Assembly: GCA_902492005.1 (NCBI GenBank)
Contig: CABUJV010000001.1
Coordinates: forward strand, 1-64,000
DNA: 64,000 nucleotides
Direction: 5' to 3'
From: an uncultured Eubacteriales bacterium
GTDB taxonomy: Bacteria > Bacillota > Clostridia > Oscillospirales > Oscillospiraceae
In this document: positions 51,338 to 59,728 of the stretch, piece by piece
Position numbering within the stretch: the first letter of the stretch is position 1
How the letters are laid out: the number at the start of each line of letters is the position of its first letter
Position numbers and translations under genes: made by a program
Notes under the pieces: generated by a model
The model's input: the letters and a program-made list of their open reading frames with translations, nothing else
Database searches by the model: none
What the model was told of the DNA's origin: nothing

Positions 51338-51999
51338 TGTATAGCTTTTACTTCGGGAGTCTGCTTCTACCGGTTACGCCGCAGAAGCTGACGACCAAAA
51401 TCAAGGGGAACAACAAAACGCTTACCCTTGTCAATGAGGGCGATATAAACTTTCTGCGCTCTCCCGGCTTGACCGAAATTAGCTTTGACATTGTTCTCCC
51501 TATGCTGGGGCAGTACTCTTTTGCGGACTCCTTTCGCAAGCCTGACTACTACCTCAGCGTTTTCGAGAACTACATGACAAGCAAGACTCCGTTCCGCTTC
51601 ATCGTGAGCCGTGTGTCGCCCTCTGGGAGACTTCTGTTCGACACGAATATGAAAGTAAGCCTTGAGAGCTACAACATCACAGAGGACGCCACAAAAGGCC
51701 CTGACGTGACCGTTTCGGTAACGCTCAAGCAGTATATCGACTATGCGACGAAGACCGTCACGGTTACGAAACCAGCTGCAGCTGCGCGCAAGCCGACTAT
51801 TAAGGAGGAGAAGAAGCGCGAGACTTCGAGCAAGCCTAAGACGAAATCCTATACCGTAAAGAAGGGCGATTGTCTCTGGAACATTGCGAAGAAGTATTAC
51901 GGCAACGGAGCGCAGTACACAAAAATCTATAATGCGAATAAGGGCAAGATAAAGAATCCTAACCTTATTTACCCGGGGCAGGTGTTGACGATTCCATGA
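51337..51999 (+). CDS. XkdP-like tail protein with LysM domain
   Basis: 220 aa. N-terminal part (GSLLLPVTPQKLTTKIKGNN) is the baseplate-associated domain. A Lys/Thr-rich linker leads to a C-terminal LysM repeat (YTVKKGDCLWNIAKKYYGNG, NPNLIYPGQVLTIP) that should bind peptidoglycan. The start overlaps the tape-measure stop by one base. It likely connects the tube end to the hub. Confidence 0.92.
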   Translation: MYSFYFGSLLLPVTPQKLTTKIKGNNKTLTLVNEGDINFLRSPGLTEISFDIVLPMLGQYSFADSFRKPDYYLSVFENYMTSKTPFRFIVSRVSPSGRLLFDTNMKVSLESYNITEDATKGPDVTVSVTLKQYIDYATKTVTVTKPAAAARKPTIKEEKKRETSSKPKTKSYTVKKGDCLWNIAKKYYGNGAQYTKIYNANKGKIKNPNLIYPGQVLTIP

Positions 52000-52964
52000 G
52001 TAAAGTAGATTTAATCATTCAGAGCGGCAGCACGATTCTCTACCCCATCGTTGAGGAAGGTATCAGCCTTTCGTGGGACCGCAAAGGCTCTCCCGGAAAG
52101 CTCAAGTTTTCCGTGGTAAAGGATTCCGTCTTGTCTTTTCAGGAAGGAGACGCCGTAAAGCTGTCCGTCGATGGGACGGACATGTTTTACGGCTTTGTCT
52201 TTACAAAGAGCCGCTCAGGCCGCACGCCGAACGTTATCGAGGTTACCGCCTACGACCAGCTCCGCTACTTCAAGAATAAGGACACCTATGTCTACTCGAA
52301 CAAGAAAGCGAGCGATGTTATCAAGATGATAGCCGAGGACTTCGGCCTCAGCGTGGGAGCGCTTGAGGACACGGGGTACGTTATCGCCTCGAGGACGGAG
52401 GACAACGCCACGCTCTTTGACATCGCCCAGAATGCGCTTGATGAAACACTGCGGGCGAAAACTAAGCTCTATGTGCTCTACGATAAAGTCGGCAAGCTGA
52501 CGCTGCAGGACATTGAGAGCATGAAACTGAATCTGCTTATCGACGCCGACACTATCGGCGAGTACTCCTATTCGAGTACCATCGACAAGCAGACCTACAA
52601 CCAAATCAAGATTACATTTGAGAACAAGGATTCGGGCAAGCGCGAAATCTTCATTGCGAAAGACAGCTCGAACATCAACAAGTGGGGCCTTCTGCAATAC
52701 ACCGATACCGTCGAGCTCTCCGCAAGCGGCGCGGCAAAGGCAGAGGCTCTCCTAAAGCTCTACAACACAAAAACCCGCTCGCTCTCTATCTCCGACGCGC
52801 TCGGCGATACGAGAGTCCGGGCGGGCTCGTCCGTTATTGTTAAGTTGGGGCTCGGAGACATCAACGTCCAGAGCTACCTACTGGTCGAATCGGTGACGCA
52901 CAAGTTCAAGCAAGAGCAACACCTGATGGACCTGAAATTGCGAGGTGGTACATTTGTCACTTGA
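51996..52964 (+). CDS. Baseplate hub protein (XkdQ / gpD-like)
   Basis: 322 aa. GISLSWDRKGSPGKLKFSVV, GDAVKLSVDGTDMFYGFVFT, VTAYDQLRYFKNKDTYVYSN and ASDVIKMIAEDFGLSVG match XkdQ, the T4 gp27-like hub. Overlaps its neighbours. Confidence 0.93.
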   Translation: MSKVDLIIQSGSTILYPIVEEGISLSWDRKGSPGKLKFSVVKDSVLSFQEGDAVKLSVDGTDMFYGFVFTKSRSGRTPNVIEVTAYDQLRYFKNKDTYVYSNKKASDVIKMIAEDFGLSVGALEDTGYVIASRTEDNATLFDIAQNALDETLRAKTKLYVLYDKVGKLTLQDIESMKLNLLIDADTIGEYSYSSTIDKQTYNQIKITFENKDSGKREIFIAKDSSNINKWGLLQYTDTVELSASGAAKAEALLKLYNTKTRSLSISDALGDTRVRAGSSVIVKLGLGDINVQSYLLVESVTHKFKQEQHLMDLKLRGGTFVT

Positions 52965-53349
52965 TATGAACGGTTTTTTAGAAAACGTAAAGCGCGCCGC
53001 GGTCGAGGCTGTAGCCGCCGGCAAACCCTTCGGCTTTATCCTCGGTAAGGTGACGAGTGTCTCCCCGCTCAAGGTGCAGGTTGACCAGAAGCTCGAACTT
53101 ACTGCAAGTCAGCTCATCTTGACGAATGCGGTGCGAGACTTCACCGTTTATATGACGGTGGACCACCAGACAGAAGAAACTTCCGGCGGCAGCGGCTACG
53201 CAGAGTTCGCAAGTCATAAGCACGCCTACAAGGGCAAAAAGGCCTACAAGGTACACCTTGCCCTAAAGACCGGTGAGCAAGTGCTTCTCCTGCGGGCCGA
53301 CGGCGGCCAGAAGTTTATTATCTTAGACAGAGTGGAGGCGCCAAAATGA
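52954..53349 (+). CDS. DUF2577 baseplate protein (XkdR-like)
   Basis: About 131 aa. I favour the TTG at 52954 because GAGGTGG sits 6-12 bases upstream; the ATG at 52966 is the alternative. GKPFGFILGKVTSVSPLKVQ is the DUF2577 hallmark, and a CxxH-free HKH motif (FASHKHAYKG) lies in the middle. Probably an OB-fold hub or spike element. Confidence 0.85.
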   Translation: MSLDMNGFLENVKRAAVEAVAAGKPFGFILGKVTSVSPLKVQVDQKLELTASQLILTNAVRDFTVYMTVDHQTEETSGGSGYAEFASHKHAYKGKKAYKVHLALKTGEQVLLLRADGGQKFIILDRVEAPK

Positions 53350-53738
53350 TACCTAAAGTAGAAGACGACCTTTTGACGCTTGAGGTCGAGACTCAGCCGA
53401 GTCTTACTTACGCTCTGGATATTGAGCATGGGCGCATTCGCGGCATGGTAGACGAGCTCGAGTCGCTGAGGCAGGCTATTTACCTGATTCTCAGCACGGA
53501 GCGGTACGCCTATCTCATTTACTCATGGAACTACGGCGTTGAGCTCGTCGAGCTTATCGGCCAGCCGAAAGAGTATGCGCTTCCAGAGATTAAGCGTTGC
53601 ATTACAGAGGCCCTACTGCAGGACGACCGAATCACCGCAGTAGACGGCTTCGAGTTTGAGACCGGAAAAAAGACCGTGCACGTCACCTTTACCGTGCATA
53701 GCATTTTCGGCGATTTGGAGGTGGAAACCGATGTATGA
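53346..53738 (+). CDS. DUF2634 baseplate wedge protein (XkdS / gp25-like)
   Basis: 130 aa. The gp25-type pattern is seen in LRQAIYLILSTERYAYLIYS and ELIGQPKEYALPEIKRCITE. It starts sheath assembly at the baseplate in T4-like systems. Overlaps DUF2577 by 4 bases and baseplate J by 8. Confidence 0.92.
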   Translation: MIPKVEDDLLTLEVETQPSLTYALDIEHGRIRGMVDELESLRQAIYLILSTERYAYLIYSWNYGVELVELIGQPKEYALPEIKRCITEALLQDDRITAVDGFEFETGKKTVHVTFTVHSIFGDLEVETDV

Positions 53739-54789
53739 GGATAAAACCTATGAGGCGATTCTTCAAGAGAAACTCGCCCGCGTAGCGTCGAGCCTTGATA
53801 AGCGCGAGGGCTCGATTATTTTCGATGCGCTTGCGCCGAACTCCCTTGAGAGCGCCATGATTTATGTGGCTCTCGATACTGTACTCAATGAGACCTTCGC
53901 AGACACCGCAAGCAGAGACTACCTTATCATGCGCTGCGCTGAGCGCGGTATCACGCCTCTGCCGGCGACCTGCGCCGTGGGTATCGGCGAGTTCAGTATG
54001 GATATTCCTGTCGGCACGCGCTTCTCCTGCGATAAATACAACTGGGCCGTGACCGAGAAAATCGAGTCTCTCAAGTATTACCTTACTTGTGAGACCGCCG
54101 GTGCGGACCCGAACGGCTACACCGGTCAGCTTATTCCCATCGAGTATATCGAGGGACTCGCGACCGCGGAGCTGACGAGTATCGTTATTAACGGTGAAGA
54201 CGAAGAAGCGACCGAGACCCTGAGACTGCGCTACCTCAACAGCTTTGAGAATCAGTCCTACGGCTTCAACCGCGGGCAGTATATCGAAGTCACCGAGGCA
54301 CTGCCGGGCGTCGGCGGGTGCAAGCCCTACCGTGCGTGGAAAGGTCCCGGAACGGTCAAGCTCGTTATTACGGGAAGTGACTACCAACCGCCTTCCGATA
54401 CCCTTATCAATACCGTGCAGACGACCATCGACCCGACACAGAACAGCGGCGACGGTATCGGTCTTGCCCCTATTGACCATGAGGTTACGGTCGTCGGCGC
54501 AGCAGGTACTACGGTCAATATCTCTACGACCCTGACTTTTGCCTCCGGCTGGAACTTGACCGAGTGCCTCCCGTACATTCAGAGCGCTCTTGACGCCTAC
54601 TATCTCGAACTCAATTCGACATGGAGTAAAGAGGCAGGGCTGATTGTCCGCGTATCGCAAATCGAGTCGAGACTCCTCGCGCTCGCCGGTATTGTCGATA
54701 TTTCCGGCACGACTCTGAACGGTCAGGCAGGAAATCTCACGCTCGATAAGGACGCGGTTGCGGTGAGGGGGTCGTTCACAAATGCGTAA
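53731..54789 (+). CDS. Baseplate J-like protein (XkdT)
   Basis: 352 aa from the ATG at 53731, preceded by GGAGGTGGAAA. MYEDKTYEAILQEKLARVAS, DKREGSIIFDALAPNSLESA, ETFADTASRDYLIMRCAERG and TLRLRYLNSFENQSYGFNRG are typical of the gpJ/XkdT wedge proteins. Ends overlapping YmfQ by 8 bases. Confidence 0.94.
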   Translation: MYEDKTYEAILQEKLARVASSLDKREGSIIFDALAPNSLESAMIYVALDTVLNETFADTASRDYLIMRCAERGITPLPATCAVGIGEFSMDIPVGTRFSCDKYNWAVTEKIESLKYYLTCETAGADPNGYTGQLIPIEYIEGLATAELTSIVINGEDEEATETLRLRYLNSFENQSYGFNRGQYIEVTEALPGVGGCKPYRAWKGPGTVKLVITGSDYQPPSDTLINTVQTTIDPTQNSGDGIGLAPIDHEVTVVGAAGTTVNISTTLTFASGWNLTECLPYIQSALDAYYLELNSTWSKEAGLIVRVSQIESRLLALAGIVDISGTTLNGQAGNLTLDKDAVAVRGSFTNA

Positions 54790-55345
54790 TTTCAACAACA
54801 TCAGGACCATCGACCTCAAAGAGTATCTTCCAGACGTGCTGAAAGACGTGCAGGAAATGCGGGCAATCATGGAAGCGGAGACCCCGGAGGTACAAGCTAT
54901 CTGGGACGCCTGCGAGGATTGCATGAACGACCAGTTTATCTCTGAGGCTACCGAGAACGGCGTGGCCCGCCGGGAGAAAATGCTGGGTATCACGCCCTTC
55001 GCGACCGATACTCTTGACGACCGCAAGCTCCGGCTGCTCAGTCGGTACAACGAAAATATTCCCTACACAAGGAAAAGCCTCGCCGCTCTGCTTGAGTCTC
55101 TCTGCGGGGCGGGAGGTTATGTTTTGACTATCACGACGGCGACCTTTACCGTCAATGTGAAAGTTGCGCTCGGCGTCAAGAAGCAGGAGACGATTATCTC
55201 CGAGACGCTTGAGCGCATTCTGCCGTACAACATGGTCTTTACGGTAGAGCTTCTTTATAACACGTGGGCTAAGGTCAAGCCCTATAAATGGAGCGAGGTC
55301 AAGCCGCTCACGTGGAAAGATTTGAAGGAGGAGGTACTTACTTAA
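54782..55345 (+). CDS. YmfQ/XkdU-type baseplate protein (DUF2313)
   Basis: 187 aa. KEYLPDVLKDVQEMRAIMEA, SEATENGVARREKMLGITPF and DDRKLRLLSRYNENIPYTRK match the family that attaches tail fibres to the baseplate (gpI-like). Its stop overlaps the fibre start by one base. Confidence 0.92.
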   Translation: MRNFNNIRTIDLKEYLPDVLKDVQEMRAIMEAETPEVQAIWDACEDCMNDQFISEATENGVARREKMLGITPFATDTLDDRKLRLLSRYNENIPYTRKSLAALLESLCGAGGYVLTITTATFTVNVKVALGVKKQETIISETLERILPYNMVFTVELLYNTWAKVKPYKWSEVKPLTWKDLKEEVLT

Positions 55346-56979
55346 TGGCTACCTACACAGACAACTACAACCTGAAAAAGCCGGCGCCGGAAGACTTCGC
55401 GGACATTGCAGACCTCAATGAGAACGCGGATAAAATCGACGCCGCACTCAAGGATAAGGCGGACCTCGATGAGTCCGGCAAGCTGAAGGAGAGTCAGCTT
55501 CCGAGCCTGTCCTATATCCCAGCTTCACAGAAAGGCGCAGCAGGCGGCGTCGCAAGCCTCGGCTCTGACGGTAAGGTCCCTTCGGGGCAGCTTCCCGCTA
55601 TGGACTACATCCCTACTTCTCAAAAGGGCACAGCGGGAGGCGTTGCGAGTCTGGGCTCTGACGGCAAGGTCCCTTCTGGACAGCTTCCTTCGCTCGACTA
55701 TATTCCTACTTCGCAGAAGGCCGCAGCGAACGGCGTTGCGTCCCTTGATGCGAATAAGAAGGTCCCGGTCGCGCAGATTCCCGCCCTCGGCTATATTCCT
55801 ACCTCTCAGAAAGGCACGGCAGGCGGCGTAGCTACTCTGGGAAGCGACGGCAAGATTCCCGACTCTCAGCTCGGTACGGTCGGCGTGCCGCCTCAGATTA
55901 TTGCCACAATTCCGAGCGGCAGTTCCGTTACCTGCAAATGCGGCTCTAAGACCTTGACTGCTACGAGTACCGGCACCGTGACCTTCAACCTGACGGGATA
56001 TGGTACATGGGTCGTAACGGCTACAAAGGACGGGCAGACCGCGACTGAGAGCGTTATCGTAGATGATGTGAAGCAGTACAAAATCTCGCTCTCCTACTTC
56101 TCGGCGACGCTGAAAGTAACTTCGGACTCCGGCGCTGTCGTTACCGCCACGAACGGTACGAAGACCTTCTCCGGCACGGTGCCTTCAAGCGGTGTGCTCT
56201 CCCTGACGATTACCGCGTCCGGTACCTATACCGTTACCGCTACGAAGAGCGGGGAGACAACCGACCCCGTGAGCGTGGCAATCACGACCTCCGGGCAGAC
56301 CTACTCCGTCGAGTGCCTGTTCTTCAACAGCGTGCTCTCTAAGAACACATGGGCGCAGATTGCTAAGGCCTCCGCCGCAGGCAAGGCTTCTCAGCTTTGG
56401 TCTGTCGGCGATACGAAGGACATCACGGTCGGAAGCGAGACCCTGACGCTCGTAATTATGGGCTTCAATCATGACGACCTCGCAAGCGGCGGCAAAGCCG
56501 GCATTACCTTTGGCATGAAAAACCTTATGGCAACTACGCGCCGAATGAATGCCTCGAATACAAATAGCGGTGGCTTTACCGGCTCTGAAATGTACTCGTG
56601 GCTGCAAAACACGCTTTTGCCGACCCTACCGTCCGACCTGCGAGCGGTACTTAAGAGCGTTAACAAGAAGACCTCCGCAGGCAGTCAGAGCTCGACTATC
56701 AACACAAACTCGATGAAGCTCTTCCTCTTCTCCGAGATTGAGATTTTCGGCTCGACTACCTACTCGAAAGCCGGTGAGGGCTCGCAGTACAGCTACTTTG
56801 CTACTGCCGCAAACAGAATCAAGTACCTCTCCAACGGCTCCGGGTCTGCGAGCTGGTGGTGGGAGCGTTCTCCTTATCGGGGCAACTCCATCGACTTCTG
56901 CGGTGTGAGCAGCGGCGGCGGCGCGAACGTTAACGTCGCCGACATCGCCGGCGGCGTTTGCTTCGGCTTCTGTGTTTAA
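55345..56979 (+). CDS. Tail fibre with variable C-terminal receptor-binding domain (DGR target)
   Basis: 544 aa from the ATG at 55345 (GAAGGAGGAGG upstream). N-terminal attachment part (YTDNYNLKKPAPEDFADIAD) leads to four 31-aa repeats (YIPTSQKGTAGGVASLGSDG type, about residues 57-180) forming a shaft. Two Ig/Big-like beta domains follow (about 190-325). The C-terminal DUF6273-type domain (about 330-543; SQLWSVGDTKDITV, LVIMGFNHDDLASGGKAG) has a C-type-lectin-like fold. Its last about 42 residues (WWWERSPYRGNS onward) are the variable repeat rewritten from the template at 57503. This end should contact the host receptor. Confidence 0.93.
   Translation: MATYTDNYNLKKPAPEDFADIADLNENADKIDAALKDKADLDESGKLKESQLPSLSYIPASQKGAAGGVASLGSDGKVPSGQLPAMDYIPTSQKGTAGGVASLGSDGKVPSGQLPSLDYIPTSQKAAANGVASLDANKKVPVAQIPALGYIPTSQKGTAGGVATLGSDGKIPDSQLGTVGVPPQIIATIPSGSSVTCKCGSKTLTATSTGTVTFNLTGYGTWVVTATKDGQTATESVIVDDVKQYKISLSYFSATLKVTSDSGAVVTATNGTKTFSGTVPSSGVLSLTITASGTYTVTATKSGETTDPVSVAITTSGQTYSVECLFFNSVLSKNTWAQIAKASAAGKASQLWSVGDTKDITVGSETLTLVIMGFNHDDLASGGKAGITFGMKNLMATTRRMNASNTNSGGFTGSEMYSWLQNTLLPTLPSDLRAVLKSVNKKTSAGSQSSTINTNSMKLFLFSEIEIFGSTTYSKAGEGSQYSYFATAANRIKYLSNGSGSASWWWERSPYRGNSIDFCGVSSGGGANVNVADIAGGVCFGFCV
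55513..55884 (+). repeat. Four 93-bp in-frame repeats in the fibre shaft
   Basis: Copies begin near 55513, 55606, 55699 and 55792, each encoding a 31-aa unit YIPxSQKGxAGGVASLGSDG plus KVPSGQLPxxD. The third copy is the most diverged. Copy number could change by recombination and so alter fibre length. Confidence 0.85.
56846..56973 (+). other. DGR variable repeat (VR)
   Basis: The 3' end of the fibre gene aligns without gaps to the template at 57503 (offset 657). In codons 56851-56970 there are 23 differences, 22 at positions where the template has A. The last shared block GGCGTTTGCTTCGG (56953-56966) is the likely initiation-of-homing (IMH) end. Substituted codons are mostly template AAC/AAT, turned into Gly, Ser, Asp, Val, Ile and Tyr. 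Confidence 0.95.
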
Positions 56980-56998
56980 TCTACTATCTTTAGTCAAT

Positions 56999-57019
56999 CC
57001 GGGGCCCTTGTGGCCCCGG
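56999..57019 (+). other. GC-rich hairpin downstream of VR
   Basis: CCGGGGCC (56999-57006) and GGCCCCGG (57012-57019) form a perfect 8-bp stem with loop CTTGT, 20 bp after the fibre stop. No T-run follows, so a terminator is less likely. In the Bordetella phage DGR a similar 8-bp hairpin or cruciform just behind VR promotes target recognition; the same role here is inference. Confidence 0.75.
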
Positions 57020-57038
57020 TAGGGGGTAAAAGCTAACT

Positions 57039-57464
57039 ATGTCAGTTTATAAAGCACTGCGAGGAGATAGCTCGGTCCAGTTCGTAGAGACTGCGCGCAA
57101 GCTCGCCGTGCATACAAGAAAATGCTGCCTGAAAATGCCGAAGAGGTACACCTTTTACGGTGCTCAGGAGCTAAGCGCTCTCGCCGATACCGTCTACAAT
57201 GAGGTCAAAATGGCGAACAGCGTTTTTCCCGGAAATCAGCATGAGGCTCAGCTTCGGCGAGACCATCTTATCGAGGCAAACGCCACGCTTCAGGCGCTTA
57301 TCGGTCAGCTCGGAATTATGGCAGACCTTCTCAAGCAAAATCCTGAAAAGCTGCGCTGGCTTGATAATTCTCTCGAGGAGTGGGCTTCCCTCATCAGTGA
57401 GGAAGCTAAGCTAATTTCCGGCGTAAAGAAATCGGATAAGGAACGATTTAAGAATCTGCCCTAA
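57039..57464 (+). CDS. avd: DGR accessory variability determinant (Avd-like)
   Basis: 141 aa, all-helical and basic, of four-helix-bundle type: YKALRGDSSVQFVETARKLA, LKMPKRYTFYGAQELSALAD, RRDHLIEANATLQALIGQLG and KSDKERFKNLP at the end. Avd proteins form a pentameric barrel that binds the reverse transcriptase and template RNA and is needed for mutagenic homing. It lies between the fibre gene and the template repeat, the classical place. The ribosome binding site is GGTAGGGGG. Confidence 0.85.
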   Translation: MSVYKALRGDSSVQFVETARKLAVHTRKCCLKMPKRYTFYGAQELSALADTVYNEVKMANSVFPGNQHEAQLRRDHLIEANATLQALIGQLGIMADLLKQNPEKLRWLDNSLEEWASLISEEAKLISGVKKSDKERFKNLP

Positions 57465-57502
57465 CCGATATACGGGTCCTGTCATGATACTGTTGTCTTG
57501 TC

Positions 57503-57630
57503 CTGCGAACTGGTGGTGGGAGCGTTCTCCTAATGGGAGCAACTCCAACAACTTCTGCAATGTGAACAGCAACGGCAACGCGAACAATAACAACGCCAAC
57601 AACACCAACGGCGTTTGCTTCGGATTCCAT
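57503..57630 (+). ncRNA. DGR template repeat (TR) and flanking template RNA
   Basis: A non-coding copy of the VR starting at CTGCG (57503), containing 16 AAC/AAT codons in the VR frame (for example AACGGCAACGCGAACAATAA). In VR most of these are altered at A. The end GGCGTTTGCTTCGGATTCC is the IMH* counterpart. The region from the avd stop (57464) to the reverse transcriptase start (57855) has no other gene and should be transcribed as the structured template RNA; CACGGT/ACCGTG (57757-57776) can pair in its 3' part. Confidence 0.93.
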
Positions 57631-57854
57631 AAGGAATCAGGTCCGACGTAGTAAGCGGGAAACCGCCGAAATCAGTACCTTTATGGAAGGATGACTCGTA
57701 CCCTGCCTTTTGGCTAAAACACTCCTTTGATGTAGTCGCTCGGACGCTGCTTGCATGGCACGGTTTACGCGGACCGTGTTTCATGGGCGGTACTACTATG
57801 CAGTTACTTTTACGCGTGAAATCCTGCAACACTGTACGAAGGGGACAATTTTTA

Positions 57855-59027
57855 ATGACAAGCGAAGAAAGACACGAGGCTCGCTATCAGAGGCGAGTCA
57901 AGAAACGGCAAGAAAGACGCCTCGCTCTCAGCAAATCCTGCGGAGATTTTGAGGACGTCTTTTCTTATGAAAACCTATATCAATCCGGGCATATCTGCTG
58001 CCGCGGCGTTAGCTGGAAAAGCTCCACGCAGACTTACCGCTTCAATCTCGTAACGAATACGGCCGCAACTCGGCGCGCGCTTCTTGACGGGACATATAAG
58101 AGCCGAGGCTTTATCGAGTTCGACCTCTACGACCGAGGGAAAATGCGGCACATCAGGAGCATTCACATCAGCGAGCGCGTTGTGCAGAGGACGCTCTGCG
58201 ATAAGGTCATCAACCCGACCTTAAAACCGTCGTTCATCTATGACAACGGCGCAAGTACCGAGAACAAAGGAATCGACTTCGCTCTTAACCGTCTCTCCTG
58301 CCACCTGCAAAGGCATTACAGGAAGTACGGCCGGGAGGGCTATGTTCTTCTCTTCGACTTCTCCAACTACTTCGCCAACGCGCAGCATTGGCCGGTCAGC
58401 CGTGAGCTGGCAAAGCGCGTGCATGATGTGAGAATCAGGGCTCTCGCGAATGAGTGTCTCGATAACTTCGGCCCCATTGGTTACGGACTCGGAAGTCAAA
58501 TCTCGCAGACTGCCGCTCTTATGCTGCCGAATAAGCTCGACCACTTCATCAAGGAAAAGCTCGGCATTAAGGGCTACGCCAGATATATGGACGACGGCTA
58601 TCTGATTCACCCGAGCAAGGAATACCTCAAAGAGTGTCTTACTCGCATGAAAGAGGTCTGTGATTCTCTCGGCATTATTCTTAATACGAAGAAGACGAAA
58701 ATCAAGAAGCTCAGCGAGGGCTTCAAGTTCCTGCAAATCCGCTTCAAGCTGACGGAGACCGGGAAGGTCCTTCGTAAAATGAGCTTTGAGAGTATTAAGA
58801 AAATCCGGCGCAAGCTCAAGAAGTTCAAGCGCTGGAATATCGAGGGCAGAGTCGTGAAAATCGCCGGCAAGTTCGTCCGGCGTGTATTTCCGCTCTCAGA
58901 TATTTGCAGCGCCTATGAGAGCTGGCGCGGACACATGAAGCGAGGAAACAGCTTCCACGCCGTCGAGCGCATGGACCTATATTTTAAGAAACTGTTCGGA
59001 TTCCACCCGAATAATAAAATCGAATGA
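57855..59027 (+). CDS. DGR reverse transcriptase
   Basis: 390 aa from the ATG at 57855, chosen for the AAGGGGAC site; earlier ATGs at 57783 and 57798 overlap the template RNA. RT domain: VLLFDFSNYFANAQHW (first catalytic Asp), the DGR-specific GLGSQISQ motif in place of retron/intron forms (about 211-218), and the active-site YMDD (about 244-247, GYARYMDDGYLIH). A basic C-terminal thumb follows (KKIRRKLKKFKRWN). It copies the template RNA with errors opposite A and so rewrites the fibre tip. There is no maturase or endonuclease domain. Confidence 0.96.
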   Translation: MTSEERHEARYQRRVKKRQERRLALSKSCGDFEDVFSYENLYQSGHICCRGVSWKSSTQTYRFNLVTNTAATRRALLDGTYKSRGFIEFDLYDRGKMRHIRSIHISERVVQRTLCDKVINPTLKPSFIYDNGASTENKGIDFALNRLSCHLQRHYRKYGREGYVLLFDFSNYFANAQHWPVSRELAKRVHDVRIRALANECLDNFGPIGYGLGSQISQTAALMLPNKLDHFIKEKLGIKGYARYMDDGYLIHPSKEYLKECLTRMKEVCDSLGIILNTKKTKIKKLSEGFKFLQIRFKLTETGKVLRKMSFESIKKIRRKLKKFKRWNIEGRVVKIAGKFVRRVFPLSDICSAYESWRGHMKRGNSFHAVERMDLYFKKLFGFHPNNKIE

Positions 59028-59038
59028 AGGAAAGCGCT

Positions 59039-59728
59039 ATGTACTTAATCACAAACTCGGCAAATCTCATTGTCGAAATCTGCGAGCACCCCTGTTACGT
59101 TCGCAAGCAGGCAAACGGCGTCGTCGTTCTCAGCGAGCAGGACAAAGCCGACGCGATTTACTCGAACGACTCCAACACCTTCTGGCCCACACAGCAGGTC
59201 GGGTATCTCTGCGACCGGCATACCCTCGTTGAGGTCGAGAGTGTTCCTGCGGAAGTCGTTGCCGGCTTCTACTTCTATCATGCTGGGGAGTTCTACACGA
59301 CTGAGGCGAATCTGACCGCCCTCGCAAAAGCACGGGCTCCGGAGCTTGCGAGTCTTGTTTTCGTGAAAATGGCAGAGACAGAACAACTCGACGACGCGAC
59401 TCTCACGGAACACGCCGAGCAGTTTTCGGAATGGGCATATCCGGTAGCTTATGCGGTCAAGGCAATTTGCTCTTACAAAGGAAAGCTGTACCGCTGCGTA
59501 CAAGCGCACAGCTCGCAAGCAGATTGGACGCCGCCGGCTACTGCAAGTCTCTGGAAGGAAATCGGAGACCCTACGGTCGAGTACCCCGAATGGTCTCAGC
59601 CCCTCGGCGCGCATGACGCCTACGCGCTCGGCGACAAGGTGGCGCATAACGGCAAGCACTGGGTAAGCACTGCCGCAAATAACGTTTGGGAGCCGGGGGT
59701 CTACGGCTGGGAGGAGGTTACTGAATGA
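59039..59728 (+). CDS. Phage protein with two CBM5/12-like carbohydrate-binding domains
   Basis: 229 aa from the ATG at 59039 behind GAAGGAAAG. The N-terminal half (NSANLIVEICEHPCYVRKQA) is of unknown fold. The C-terminal half holds two short chitin-binding-like repeats: AICSYKGKLYRCVQAHSSQA with DWTPPATASLWKEI, and GDKVAHNGKHWVSTAANNVW with EPGVYGWEEV. Probably a tail-tip or lysis-related wall-binding protein, between the DGR and the holin genes. Confidence 0.8.
   Translation: MYLITNSANLIVEICEHPCYVRKQANGVVVLSEQDKADAIYSNDSNTFWPTQQVGYLCDRHTLVEVESVPAEVVAGFYFYHAGEFYTTEANLTALAKARAPELASLVFVKMAETEQLDDATLTEHAEQFSEWAYPVAYAVKAICSYKGKLYRCVQAHSSQADWTPPATASLWKEIGDPTVEYPEWSQPLGAHDAYALGDKVAHNGKHWVSTAANNVWEPGVYGWEEVTE

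Noticed and set aside
55345..56979. Sulfatase-modifying (FGE-type) enzyme for the fibre C terminus
   Set aside because: The WWW..RSP...N end resembles formylglycine-generating-enzyme folds, but the DUF6273-type sequence and the VR/TR pair identify a lectin-like receptor-binding domain.
56999..57019. Terminator of the fibre gene
   Set aside because: The stem is good, but no T-run follows and the DGR genes continue on the same strand. A homing-related hairpin is the better reading.
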